64,000 nt of DNA from Diplonema japonicum (taxonomy: Eukaryota > Euglenozoa > Diplonemea > Diplonemida > Diplonemidae), in the NCBI GenBank assembly GCA_964019335.1, contig OZ025702.1, positions 414,001-478,000 on the forward strand, in the 5' to 3' direction. Positions 21,208 to 31,079 of the stretch are shown here, in pieces; the stretch's first letter is position 1; every line of letters starts with the position of its first letter. The notes beneath the pieces were generated by a model. It made no database searches. It was given only the letters and a program-made list of their open reading frames with translations, and was not told the DNA's origin. The position numbers were made by a program, and so were the translations under genes.

Positions 21208-21927
21208 ATGATGAGGCGAACAGCGAAAGCATGCTTCCTACCAAGGAACATCACGAGACAGCTTGTTGAAGGGGAAGCTCTGATGGAGCAAGTGGCTGGG
21301 AGCAAGATTTTAAGCGGTGTTAAGGTGTTTGAAGGTTTCGTGAGCAAAACTGAGGAGCTACGCTTGGCAGAAGAGGCGGGTGTGTGGATGGAGAGCGGGC
21401 ACTGCAAGAAGGGAGAGGTGAATGTGATGGAATTTGCCGGAAAGTCGACAAGAAGAGGCTTAGTCGATATTGTATCACACGCTGATAACAACCAAAGGGT
21501 AAGGGTGGCTGCCACGCAGCATGCCAGGCAAGCTGACACGCTGATGGCGGAGATACGAAGAATGGGGATTATCGAGTCGTCGGTGACTGCTTTTCGGTTC
21601 AAAGAGTACCTGACCCCTACGTCGGGGTCAGCACCTGTCCATAAGTTCCCTTCTTGGCAGGCGCCATTCTTTCTGACCGTCTCTTTGCTGTCGGCGGCCG
21701 TTATGAGGTTCGATCACCACCCCTCAGCGTCGAAGGTGAATGTATACCTCCCTCCACGCTCCCTTCTTGTTTGCGAGGCTCCCGGATCTACCGAATGGTC
21801 GCACTGCATCCCCCGCACGTCCGTTTCATTCAACAGCAAACGTGTCCTTCGTGATTACCGCCTCAGTATAGATTTCTACAAGCTTAACACCGAAGGACAT
21901 GATCTTGTGGACGTAGATGTTGATTGA
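21208..21927 (+). CDS. AlkB-like 2-oxoglutarate/iron dioxygenase, degenerate iron site
   Basis: 239 residues. The N-terminal VFEGFVSKTEELRLAE resembles the opening of ALKBH proteins, and the core TVSLLSAAVMRF, LPPRSLLV and EWSHCI follows the ALKBH order. In the family the iron ligands are HxD and a later His; here the first motif reads H145-K-F147, so the Asp is missing, while H199 in EWSHC is kept. The protein may therefore be catalytically weak, or the Asp may be supplied elsewhere. Relatives demethylate nucleic acids or proteins; the substrate cannot be predicted. I use the first Met at 21208; the next codon is also Met. It lies 20 bp after the 21188 acceptor-like AG. Confidence 0.7.
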   Translation: MMRRTAKACFLPRNITRQLVEGEALMEQVAGSKILSGVKVFEGFVSKTEELRLAEEAGVWMESGHCKKGEVNVMEFAGKSTRRGLVDIVSHADNNQRVRVAATQHARQADTLMAEIRRMGIIESSVTAFRFKEYLTPTSGSAPVHKFPSWQAPFFLTVSLLSAAVMRFDHHPSASKVNVYLPPRSLLVCEAPGSTEWSHCIPRTSVSFNSKRVLRDYRLSIDFYKLNTEGHDLVDVDVD

Positions 21928-22120
21928 TTCCCCTCTCACCCAGATTTTTATTTGATAGAAAGAAAGATTTAAAAGAAACACAGGAGGGTTGCCCCAACTG
22001 AAAAATGCACACGGCACAAAGATCGCGGAAAGTAAGATAGACCAAGTGAATAACAAAGGAGTTTCAAAAGAAAAAGGAAAAAAAAAAGAAAAGTCCCTCC
22101 TGTGCGAGAGACATAATACA

Positions 22121-24204
22121 ATGCTTGATGTGGCAAGCGTCGGGTCAAGGTCCAGTGCGTGGAGCACCAGTACCAGCACGAAAAGCACTGTCAAGGGCCC
22201 GCAGGGGTCGGTGGTGGTGATAAATAGTACGTCGAGCACAAGCTCGCTGTCGGTCGGCGGGCGATGGGCAACGATGACAGCAGTGACGACAGTTGAGAAG
22301 AAGGTATCCGCTGCACCCACACCGCCTGTCCGACAGAAGTTAAAATGGCGGAAAGGCGCCTGCGTAGGGACCGGCGGGTTCGGAAAGGTGTACATTGGCC
22401 TCAACGAGGACACCGGGGAGCTTCTAGCCGTCAAAGAAATTGAATTCCAACACCTTGATCAGAAGGTAGCCACAAGACTGGCAGCGCTACAGCGCGAGAT
22501 CAAGATGATGCGTGAGCTGAAGCACCCCAACATCGTGCGGTACGTGTGCTCGGAGCGTGTGGGCTGCTCCATGAACATCTTCATGGAATACGTCCCTGGT
22601 GGGAGCATTGCCTCTCTTCTCGAGCACTTTGGGAAACTCAATGAGCACGTGGTCTCCATGTACACACGGGACATCACACGCGCCTTGCAATACCTGCACA
22701 ACCACGAGGTGGTGCACAGGGACGTCAAAGCCGCCAACGTCCTCATCAACGTGAAGGGCGATGTGAAACTCGCGGACTTCGGTGCCGCCATGTTCCTCAA
22801 AGAACAAAAGGGTCTTAAAGGTAAAGACATCACCTACGGCACACCCTGCTGGATGTCTCCTGAGGTCATCACCACCGCAGAAGTCGCCTTCTCCGCCGAC
22901 ATATGGTCCCTCGGGTGCACCATCCTGGAGATGCTCACAGGAAGGACTCCCTTCTATCATATCTCTTCAAGCCCGTTTGCCGTTATGCGGTTTGTAGGTG
23001 ATGAGTCTCGCGAAGTGACGCTCCCGCCTGACTTGGAGAGGACGGTGGAATGCGAGGATCTGCTTTTAAACTGCTTAAGAAGGGTTCCTTCGGAACGGCT
23101 GACAACGTTGGGCGTCTTGAAGCACGCGTTCAACGACAGACCGGACCCCGTTGACTGGGAAGAGGACTCCCACTCGGAAAGCGAGCCGCCCACATCAAAG
23201 GTCCTATCGCCAGAGGATACAGTACTGACCGACTTCCCTGTGATGACACCGCATGCGTTGAACATAGATGGTTCACCGGATACAAAGTACGCGCCAACCG
23301 TATCAGAACACGGTGAGAGCTTGGTGATGTCGTTGGATGACAGGAAGGGGTCGAGAAGGAAGCTGAAGATGTTGCCGAAGAGTATGTTTAACTCACCGGG
23401 GCTTGTGCGGACGTCGAGCAGTGCATCGGGGAACGCAGTTGGGAAGCAGCCGAGTTCCGACAAGGTGGGGTGCAGCGTGGGGACACTATCCCCCACGACA
23501 TCGTACGCAACAGACTTCGGGAGGGGCAGCACATATAGAACGAACCCTGTAAGGGCGAGCAAGACTATGCCGCCCGAGCATCATCGCATAGCACAGTGTT
23601 TGATAAGCAGTTGTTTGAGGTATTTTTTTTTTTTTTTTTAAACCGTACCTCCCACCCTTCAGCCTCAACGGTATTGATTTTGACGATGACGACATGGAGA
23701 CCATCATCTCGGGGAGGGCGCGGACTAACTTCAACGATGGCAGCCGTCGTGTGTCGCAGCAAGGCAGCCCGACCTCCACGGTCCTTCCCTTCACATCGAG
23801 GGAAATGTCTGTTGTGTCAGAAATGACCCCTACACCGAACGCTACCAAACAAGAGGTTTTTTTTTTTTTTTCTTTTTTTCCCGAATCACTTTATAGATAC
23901 ATGACTGTGTTACGCAAATGCTGGCGAGGAATATTGCTGAGCAACCTCTTGAGCAGCACGTGGTGCACCTTGATGCCGAATGTCCGTCGCAGTCGCCTGC
24001 TTTCACCTATAAGGAGAAGGTTTTCATGATATGTGGAAGGGCGTATAAAAGATCGGTGTGTGGAGTGGGAGAAAAGGGGTGGGGGGAGTGTAATAATAAT
24101 AACAATAAAAGGTGGTTTTTCAAGTGGTTTGCGTGGTTTTCCTTGTGGCAACGATTCTGGTACTCTTTCCTATTGTCTTGTTGGAAAAGTTTAAGTGAGG
24201 GGAG

Positions 24205-24241
<37 letters not shown>

Positions 24242-24289
24242 CTTCCTTTCTCCCCTGCCATTCTTAGTTCTTTCTTCCCCTTCAAATAG
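22121..24289 (+). CDS. MAP kinase kinase kinase (STE11/MEKK-like), spliced
   Basis: Exons 22121-23619, 23663-23855 and 23897-24289 join in frame through 43- and 41-bp GT-AG introns; about 694 residues if the last exon ends at the 24289 stop. The kinase domain lies at about 75-350: GTGGFGKVY, LLAVKEI, HRDVKAANVLI, DFGAAMF, GTPCWMSPEV. All catalytic residues are present. A Ser/Thr-rich N-terminus and a long low-complexity tail flank it. Exon 3 carries five Asn in a row and ends in an aromatic, hydrophobic stretch (KWFAWFSLWQRFWYSF), which could anchor the kinase to a membrane. The ATG at 22121 is preferred over 21989 because the upstream codons are Lys-rich homopolymer. The 3' end is uncertain: a further intron starting near 24206 is possible. 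Confidence 0.85.
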
Positions 24290-25862
24290 GTCTTCCAACT
24301 CAAATCTGCGTGGTAAAAAGAGGAAAAAAAAAAAAAAGAAAACAAAAAGATTTTTTTAAAACTCTTTTCCCTCTTTTTTTTTCTTCTTCTTTTTTTCCCG
24401 CCTGCGTGGTAAAGAAAAAGAAAAGAAAAAAAAAAGAATACCTTTGTGTTGTTACTTTTCTATTAAACAGCTCCAAACTGCGTTTCTTCGTACCCTCCAT
24501 AGCTTTTTTTTTTCTTTTCTTTTTGCTGTTGCAGGCCAGCCTCCTGTGTCAATGGATTTTATCACAAATCTTATTTTTTTTTTTGCTCAGTAAAAGTCAC
24601 ACACCCCCCCCCCCCCCCCCCCCTCTCATTCTCTCTCCATTTAACTGCCTCCTTCCCCCTTGCATCGCTTTTGCCTTGAAACTCTTTCTTGTGGGACTTA
24701 GGTATGAGTAACAAAGAAGAAGCAAAGAGAAGAAAAGAGGCCAAAAATGGACAAGTTTTCCACACTTGGTTCTTTCTTGAGGCGAAGAAGAAGAAAAAAA
24801 AAGAAGGAAAAAAAAAAAAAGGAAAGAAACGAGACCGTGCAACGTCCCCCCTTTTTAAAAAAAAAAATTAAAAATCTCTATTTTTCTGTCTATAAAGGGA
24901 CGGGTGTTTCTTATTCAGGTTTTTTTTTATTCAAGAATGGAAAAAAAAAAAAAATAAGAAAAAAAGAGAGAACCCCCCCCCCCCCCCCCCGCCTCCCTTC
25001 CCCCCTTTTTTTTTTGGTTTTTGTTCCTTCTACTCTGGTTAGTTTTGTGTTATATTTCTGGCTTTTCTCTTTCTTCTTTTTTTCTTCTTTTCCTTGGAAC
25101 TTCGGAGTAGTGGCTTGGTTTGGCTGGGGTACTGTGGGGAAGGGTGCTCGCTTTGAACGGCCTTTTCCCCAGAAAGAGACAGCACAAGGCGACCTGATTT
25201 TTTTTTTTTTTTTTTTGTAAGCCTTTGTGTGTAGCTACAGTATCTTCTTCTTTTCTTTTTTTTTTTTTTTTTTTTCGGTTCTACCATTAGTGTGTTTTTT
25301 TTTTTTTCCCTCCTTTTTTATGTCCGTATTCCCCCTTGCGACGGGCCGGCCTGGCTAACTACGTAAATCTTTTTTTTTTTAAACTCAAAACTTTCTTATT
25401 GCGTGGCCCCTTTCCGACAGACTTTGAAGTCCCTTATGGGTTAAATTAAACGAAGTAGGTCGCACCTCTCTTTTCTTTTCTTCTTCTTTTTTTCTTTTAC
25501 GCATTCTTCATTTTTGGCAACTTTCGTCACTGCCGCGATGCAGGATTTTAGGCTTAGCGTCCCCAGTACACACATCCCATCCCCTTTTTCTTTTCTTTTT
25601 TTTTTTTTTCCCCCACGAAGAGCCAAGGTGCAAAGTAACAAACAAACAATAAAAAAAACAAAAAAAACAAAAAACAAAAAAAAGAGCACTGACACCAAGA
25701 AGCTTACAAAAAAGAGGATTGGAAAAGAAGAAAAGAAATTCACAAAGAAAAATAGCTAGTTACAGCCAACAAGTATTGACTTTTACCCCCCGTACCTCGA
25801 GACCCGCTTTGTTCACTGTGACAGGGCCCGAGACGGTAAAAAAACGCGGAACCGAGAGGACG

Positions 25863-25911
<49 letters not shown>

Positions 25912-26370
25912 ATTTCTTGGCGGTAGGTAAGTAGTTTTATCTGTTCACATGTTCTTTTTCTCTCTCCTCTCGTTCTTTCTTTTTTCCTGATTGCAGGATG
26001 GCTTTGCTCCTGGACTCTGGTTACAGAGCAGGACACTATGTGTGACATGCCATATGTGGCACCTTGAGTGCATCGGGTATCGAGGCTGCTCCGGAGTTGC
26101 CCAACTAGAAAAGGTGGAAAAAAAGGTAGTGAAAGTCATAGTCAAATGAAAAAAAAAAAAAAAAAAAAAGACGAAAGAAGAAATAAAAGCACACGCACTA
26201 CCCCATATTGCTGTTGAGATACGCTGGCCCGATGGGCTCTCTCTCCATCAGTAGGGTAAAACTACGGAGAGGGTGTCTGGCTGTTGCTTACTTAGTTCTA
26301 TTTTTTTTTTTTTTTTTTTTTTGAGGAACCCATGGAGAGACCCACTGAACAAAATATCGTTGAGCAGGGG

Positions 26371-26398
<28 letters not shown>
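24290..26398. other. Intergenic homopolymer-rich region
   Basis: No gene is supported. C-runs at 24604 and 24972, A-runs at 25865 and 26147, many T-runs. An intron-like stretch starts gtaagtagttttatctg near 25926 and ends in cctgattgcag near 25996, followed by about 150 bp of mixed sequence; this could be part of an untranslated or non-coding transcript. Long Lys or Phe frames are artefacts. Confidence 0.45.
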
Positions 26399-26401
<3 letters not shown>

Positions 26402-28422
26402 AAATTAGCGCGCTTAGTCATACCAACTGCATTGCCGCACAAACGATCGCAGGCACGGTGGAAGTCGGAAGAACGAATAAAAAATGATGTGAACGACGAT
26501 GAGACGGTGGAAAATGAGTTTGAAAAACTGCGAAAAAAAACGGCAGAGGACGACCGAGACGCGTCGGCTCTAGCACAAGTAGACAACATAAGGGAAGAGA
26601 TCGAAGGGTGGGGCGACAACCGCGGGGAGCAACGTGACGAAATTCTACTGTACGAACCCAAACCGCTGTACGTTGTTCGCCAAAGCAAGCAAGAATCTGG
26701 CGGCATGCTCTTCAGAGACTTCATGCACGCCTGCATGTGGGGCCTACCCAACCGATTCAGATCCCAAAAAGGTTTTTTACAACGAGCCCGTTTGCAGGAC
26801 CTCAACATGATGCTTGACAAAATGTATGACACAGACTTCAGGGAAATGGAAGGTGGCGTTTTCATTGAAGAAGTGATGCGGCTGAAGATTGAACCAATGC
26901 TCCGCCCCCGCATCCCTTCTCTGCTAAACCCCCAGTTCGGACGCACTTTACTAAACTATTTCCTTAAACAAATGGAACGGTTGAACATGAAACGCCTTAT
27001 CATCTACGAGGTCTGGGGGCACAACGGCCAGACCGCTCTTTCCATTCTCGACATCCTTGAAGAGGAATACCCCCATATATACTCCACTTGTGAGTACCAC
27101 ATGGTAGATGTCCTTGGTGCATGGATGACACACCGAGACTCTGTTATAAAAGCTCATCATTATGATCATTATTTTGAACATCATATTTCTTTTTTCGACT
27201 GGGAGGTTATGGTTCCCGATCGGGTTTTTTTTGTGTGTTTGGAAGCGTTGTCGTATCTTCCTTTCGATCGCGTTGACGTGGTGAAATCCAGTCACCGTGG
27301 GTCCACGCAGTTTAACTTCTACGAGTTGTGCATGTGTGAAGACATCAACCCCGACGACCGCATGGAATACTCCCCTTACGGTTTGTACAGCAAGATCCGT
27401 AGCAAGGATTGGTACCGGCCTCTCCAAGACGGTCTCATCATGGAATACCTCCGCCATGTTGATATGGGTTACTTCACAAAGGAGAGGCTTGAACAGCATC
27501 GATACGACTGTTTGTACGGTGATGGTGACAATCTTGGCGATGTTTCAGAAATGAAGGCGTTTAAACGTTACAATCCGGCGATAGGTAAGCTTAAAAGTGG
27601 GGCAACTCATGAAGAGGCGGCATACCACAAGATGGGAATGCTCAACAATCAGTTCTGGGTGCCCTCCATGCAGGTCTCTCTTTTCGACGTTTTGAGAAAA
27701 TACTTCCCGAGGCACATATTTGTGTGCTTGGACCAGACCGACCAGCACACGTTTATTCCCGGTGTGAAGGCACCCACCATGAGGCAGTATTTCGGAGGGA
27801 CATATTATGATATGCGGCATTACTACCTTCATGAGAACATGATGGGTGTTACGGATTGTAGGCTGAATATTAGTTTCGACGATGTACGCACCTTGTACTA
27901 CGGGATGATGGAGCTTCCCCCCGGGCACCCCCTGCACCTGCGGTGTGTTTCCCTTCGTGCGTTCTTCGAGGAGTACGCGTCTGAAGATATCATGAAGGCT
28001 ATTACTGTCGGCAAAGAGGGCAACAGGTACAGCCAGCCCGTCGATCAGTTCATGGGTGGGAAGCTCTTAGTTACTGAATTCGGTGCTGATTTGGAGGACA
28101 TTCAAGACAAGCCCATCGACGTGGCAATCTGCAAAGGCCACTGGCGGCAGAGGGCGTATGTTTTTTGAAAAATAAAAGAAAAAATTTAAAAAAAAAAAAA
28201 AACCTTAGTTACAACACAATATGCAAGTATCTCAAGAAAGCGCGCATCCTCAGCGACGACTCTCTGTGGGACCTCTCTTCCCGCGACATGGAGAAGAGCC
28301 CGAAGCAGGTGCTGGACCCGACCCCCGTCAGGGAGGCCATCGGGCCCAACCCTACCTTCCTTCAGCTGGATCAACCTATCGGCTACAAGGCAGACAAGGA
28401 TCACCAATTTTTAGAGCAGTGA
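26399..28422 (+). CDS. NDUFAF7/MidA-like SAM-dependent methyltransferase, spliced
   Basis: Exons 26399-28155 and 28209-28422, intron 53 bp beginning gtatgt; about 656 residues. The ATG directly follows a 30-base A-run. The N-terminus is basic and lacks acids for some 20 residues, which could act as a mitochondrial presequence. The central part LIIYEVWGHNGQTAL corresponds to the glycine-rich SAM loop after a beta strand, then HMVDV and the paired segments VFFVCLEALSYLPFDRV follow the layout of NDUFAF7, which methylates an Arg of complex I subunit NDUFS2 in other eukaryotes. The loop is less glycine-rich than usual, so binding or activity may differ. Exon 2 (ending DKDHQFLEQ) was found by matching frames across the intron. 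Family assignment is moderate. Confidence 0.62.
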
Positions 28423-28543
28423 ATTTAAAATTTTTTTTGGGAGGATTTCTTTTTTTACGATAATATTGACCTCCTCTTCCTTTCCCCCTTTTCCCCCTTT
28501 CCCTACTGTTCTTCACGTAGCACCGCAGGTCAGTTGGGTGGCG

Positions 28544-29615
28544 ATGTCTGCTCAGTCAACAGCGGCCAATGCGATACCTTCTTCAGACCCGCTCAGCAGG
28601 CTTTACTCTTTCCCTGCGGACAGCAGGTTTTGGAAGTCGTTGGTGCAAGAGGCACGGATGTACCCTGGGGCGACACGGAAGCCGCACTTCCATGTGGACT
28701 GTCCGGCGGCAAAGGTAGGAATGCTGATCAACAAGCTGTTTTTGCGGCAATTTGTGGTCGGGTGGGAAAAGGCAAACCCGCACGTGGTGGTGATGAAAGA
28801 CGCACAAGGGCAAGACACCACCTACCACGGGTCAAGGGAGTTCTGGGGGGGCGAGGCAGACGACATCCACCACATCACAGACTACGAGAAGCACTACATA
28901 AGAGAAAACGAGGGAACGGGCACCGATACACATATACACCAAGACGGGACGGCGTACTACCCAGGGGACTACGAAGGGTATGGGGGGGGTGGGCACATCG
29001 ACACCTCACCGCAAGACACTGCCTACAACAGCTACAACGTAGCGTCTATAGGCAGCACTGGGACAAGGTGCGCACACTGTGGAAATGAGGCACAGACACA
29101 AGCAACAGAGCATCTCAGCCCGAGCGCCGTGTCCCCTCAGTACGCTCAGCAGCACCAACAGCTGATGACATCATCATCACCATCACAGTCGATGTCGCCC
29201 TCCCCGCAAGGGGGTCGTGTGATAGGCTCCCCTGCAAGCATACCGTTGCACGAGAAGCTTCGGAGGGCGCAGGCGAGCTACGACACGTGGAAGACGTCCC
29301 AGTCACCTGGTAGTGTGTCGCCCCGTGCCGTGTCATTTAGCCCGATGGCAAGGGCGCAGAGCTCTCCAAGGATGGTGCAGGTGCAACCGCAGGCATATGT
29401 ACAGCAACGGCATTACTCCTCCCCCGCAGCTTCACCAGTTCCGCAGAGTGTGGTGTACCAACAGAGGGAGTCTGACCTAGAAAAGCGCGTGCGTGCCTTG
29501 GAGATGGGGGTCGCGTCTTTCGAGGTGTGCTTGTGGGAAAAAAAAAGAAAAAGAAAGAAAAGAAAAAAAAAAAAAAAAAAAACAGGCTGATTTCCGTACC
29601 CAGGAGCGCCGCTAA
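28544..29615 (+). CDS. Unknown protein, low-complexity with C-terminal coiled coil, spliced
   Basis: Exons 28544-29524 and 29586-29615, 61-bp intron starting gtgtgc and ending aaacag; 336 residues. The N-terminal 90 residues (RLYSFPADSRFWKSL, LINKLFLRQFVVGWEKANP) look globular; the middle is Gly/Asp/Tyr-rich, and from about 190 it is Ser/Pro/Gln-rich with many SP sites that could be phosphorylated. The end (SDLEKRVRALEMGVASFE then ADFRTQERR) is a short coiled coil; the final exon supplies the stop. The ATG follows cttcacgtag and caccgcag acceptor-like sites. I do not recognise the family and propose no function. Confidence 0.7.
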
Positions 29616-30432
29616 CGTGGGGCTTATTATTGTTTTTTTTTTTTTTTTCTTTCTTTTGTGAACGAACAATGAGCGCTTTTTTTCTTTTTTTCTTTTTTTA
29701 CTCTATCCGGCTTTTTCATAAATTGCTGTAAAAGTAGTGGATAGCGTAGAAGGCTACGAAAGGGAACAGGCTTGAGGGTACTTGAGCTTTGTGTACCTTA
29801 GCATGTTTGAAGGTCATCCCTTTTTTTTGATTGTATGTCAACCCTCTTTTCGACCCCCCCCCTAATGGAAAACAGTAAGAAAACGTGGGGGAAGGAAAAA
29901 GAAAAAAAAGAAGGTTTTGAAAAAATAAAGTTCTCCTATTCTCTCTGTGAAAAAATTCCTCTTTCAACAATGAGATCATGAATTGAAATTTTTTAAAAAA
30001 AAAAAGGAAATGGTGTTTTTTTTTTTTTTTTTTTTCTTCTTTCTTTCATTCTTGAAGAACCGTGGATTGTTGTTGTTGTTTTTTTTTTCCCCCCATTCTT
30101 CGTATCCTCCTTCACGAGCCTCGCTACGCCTGCGCTTATCTCAGTCACCGCTCCCTCCGCCCTTTCAATTAGGATCCCTGTATCACAGCTGATCATTTTA
30201 AGCCTCCGCCTTCCGTTTTGAAGCACAGCCTCTCCAGCGTGTTCCGCTCCCACGGTTGGATGGCTGCCTTCCTGTGCAGTGGCGCCCGTGTATATTATTT
30301 CATCTTCAGGTCTGCTCTCGTTTGCCCCCCCGCCTTGGAACCACGATCGCTCTTCCTTTCACCTTGAGCCACCAGCTGTCCGGTCTCGGGAAGGGAAAAA
30401 AAAAAAAAAAAAAAAAAAGGAGGGGGGGAGAA
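29616..30432. other. Intergenic region
   Basis: No gene is supported. T-runs near 29632 and 30016, mixed sequence 30100-30390 without a recognised frame or RNA, then an A-run (30398-30418) and purine tract leading to the TMEM230-like start. Confidence 0.45.
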
Positions 30433-30968
30433 ATGGCAGAAAGAAGAAGGCTCAGACCAGAAGGAGATGGCGCAGATGCTTCGCAAACCGTTGAAATAGA
30501 CGATGGGGCGAATGTTGCATACAGCACAGTGAAGAAATGGGATGGAAAATGGGAGAGGATTAAGGTATGGAAAAAAGATATTACACAAAAAAAACCTTCT
30601 TTTTAAAAGGTCTACGACTTAGATGCACCTGGGTGGATTTTCAAATGGCTGAACCCAAGAAACCCGGCAAAGGCACGACGAAGACTGGGCAACTTGTACT
30701 GGAAATGCCTGAAGCGATACGTAATGGCGGTGAATTTGCTCTTTTTTGGAATAGTCTTTATGACTATTGGACTGGTCTGCCACGGGACTTGTACGGAGTC
30801 GGACAGGGCATGGGTGTGTAAGCTTCCCCCCCTTTAAACAAACCACAGGCTTTCATGTTTATAGGAACACTGCAGCTTTTGCCTGGTGCCTACGCGTCCA
30901 CTATTTTGTTTAAATACGTTTGCTGCAACCCAGAGTACTCGTGGAAGATGTTGCCCGAACCCTCATAG
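30433..30968 (+). CDS. TMEM230/TMEM134-family membrane protein, three exons
   Basis: Exons 30433-30564, 30610-30813 and 30849-30968 splice in phase 0 through 45- and 35-bp introns, giving 151 residues. Two membrane hairpin segments are visible: VMAVNLLFFGIVFMTIGL in exon 2 and MFIGTLQLLPGAYASTILF in exon 3. Between them SDRAW matches the ADRA-type turn, and LLPGAY matches the LPGFY motif of TMEM230; the C-terminus EYSWKMLPEP parallels the YDDIP end. TMEM230 acts on secretory and recycling vesicles in animals. The gene is too fragmented by introns to show as one frame, but the joined reading is open and continuous. Start chosen as the first Met after the A/G tract. Confidence 0.8.
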
Positions 30969-31079
30969 AGGTGATAGAGTTTTTTACAAGGTTTATTTGT
31001 GCTCCCCGGGGTCTTCCTTCAATTTTCTTTCTTCAAGGTACGACCCTCCCCCTCTTCTTCTTCTGTCTTCACCAATGCG

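Noticed and set aside
29993-30253. Minus-strand frame of 86 codons
   Set aside because: Partly homopolymer-encoded; no recognisable product or start context.
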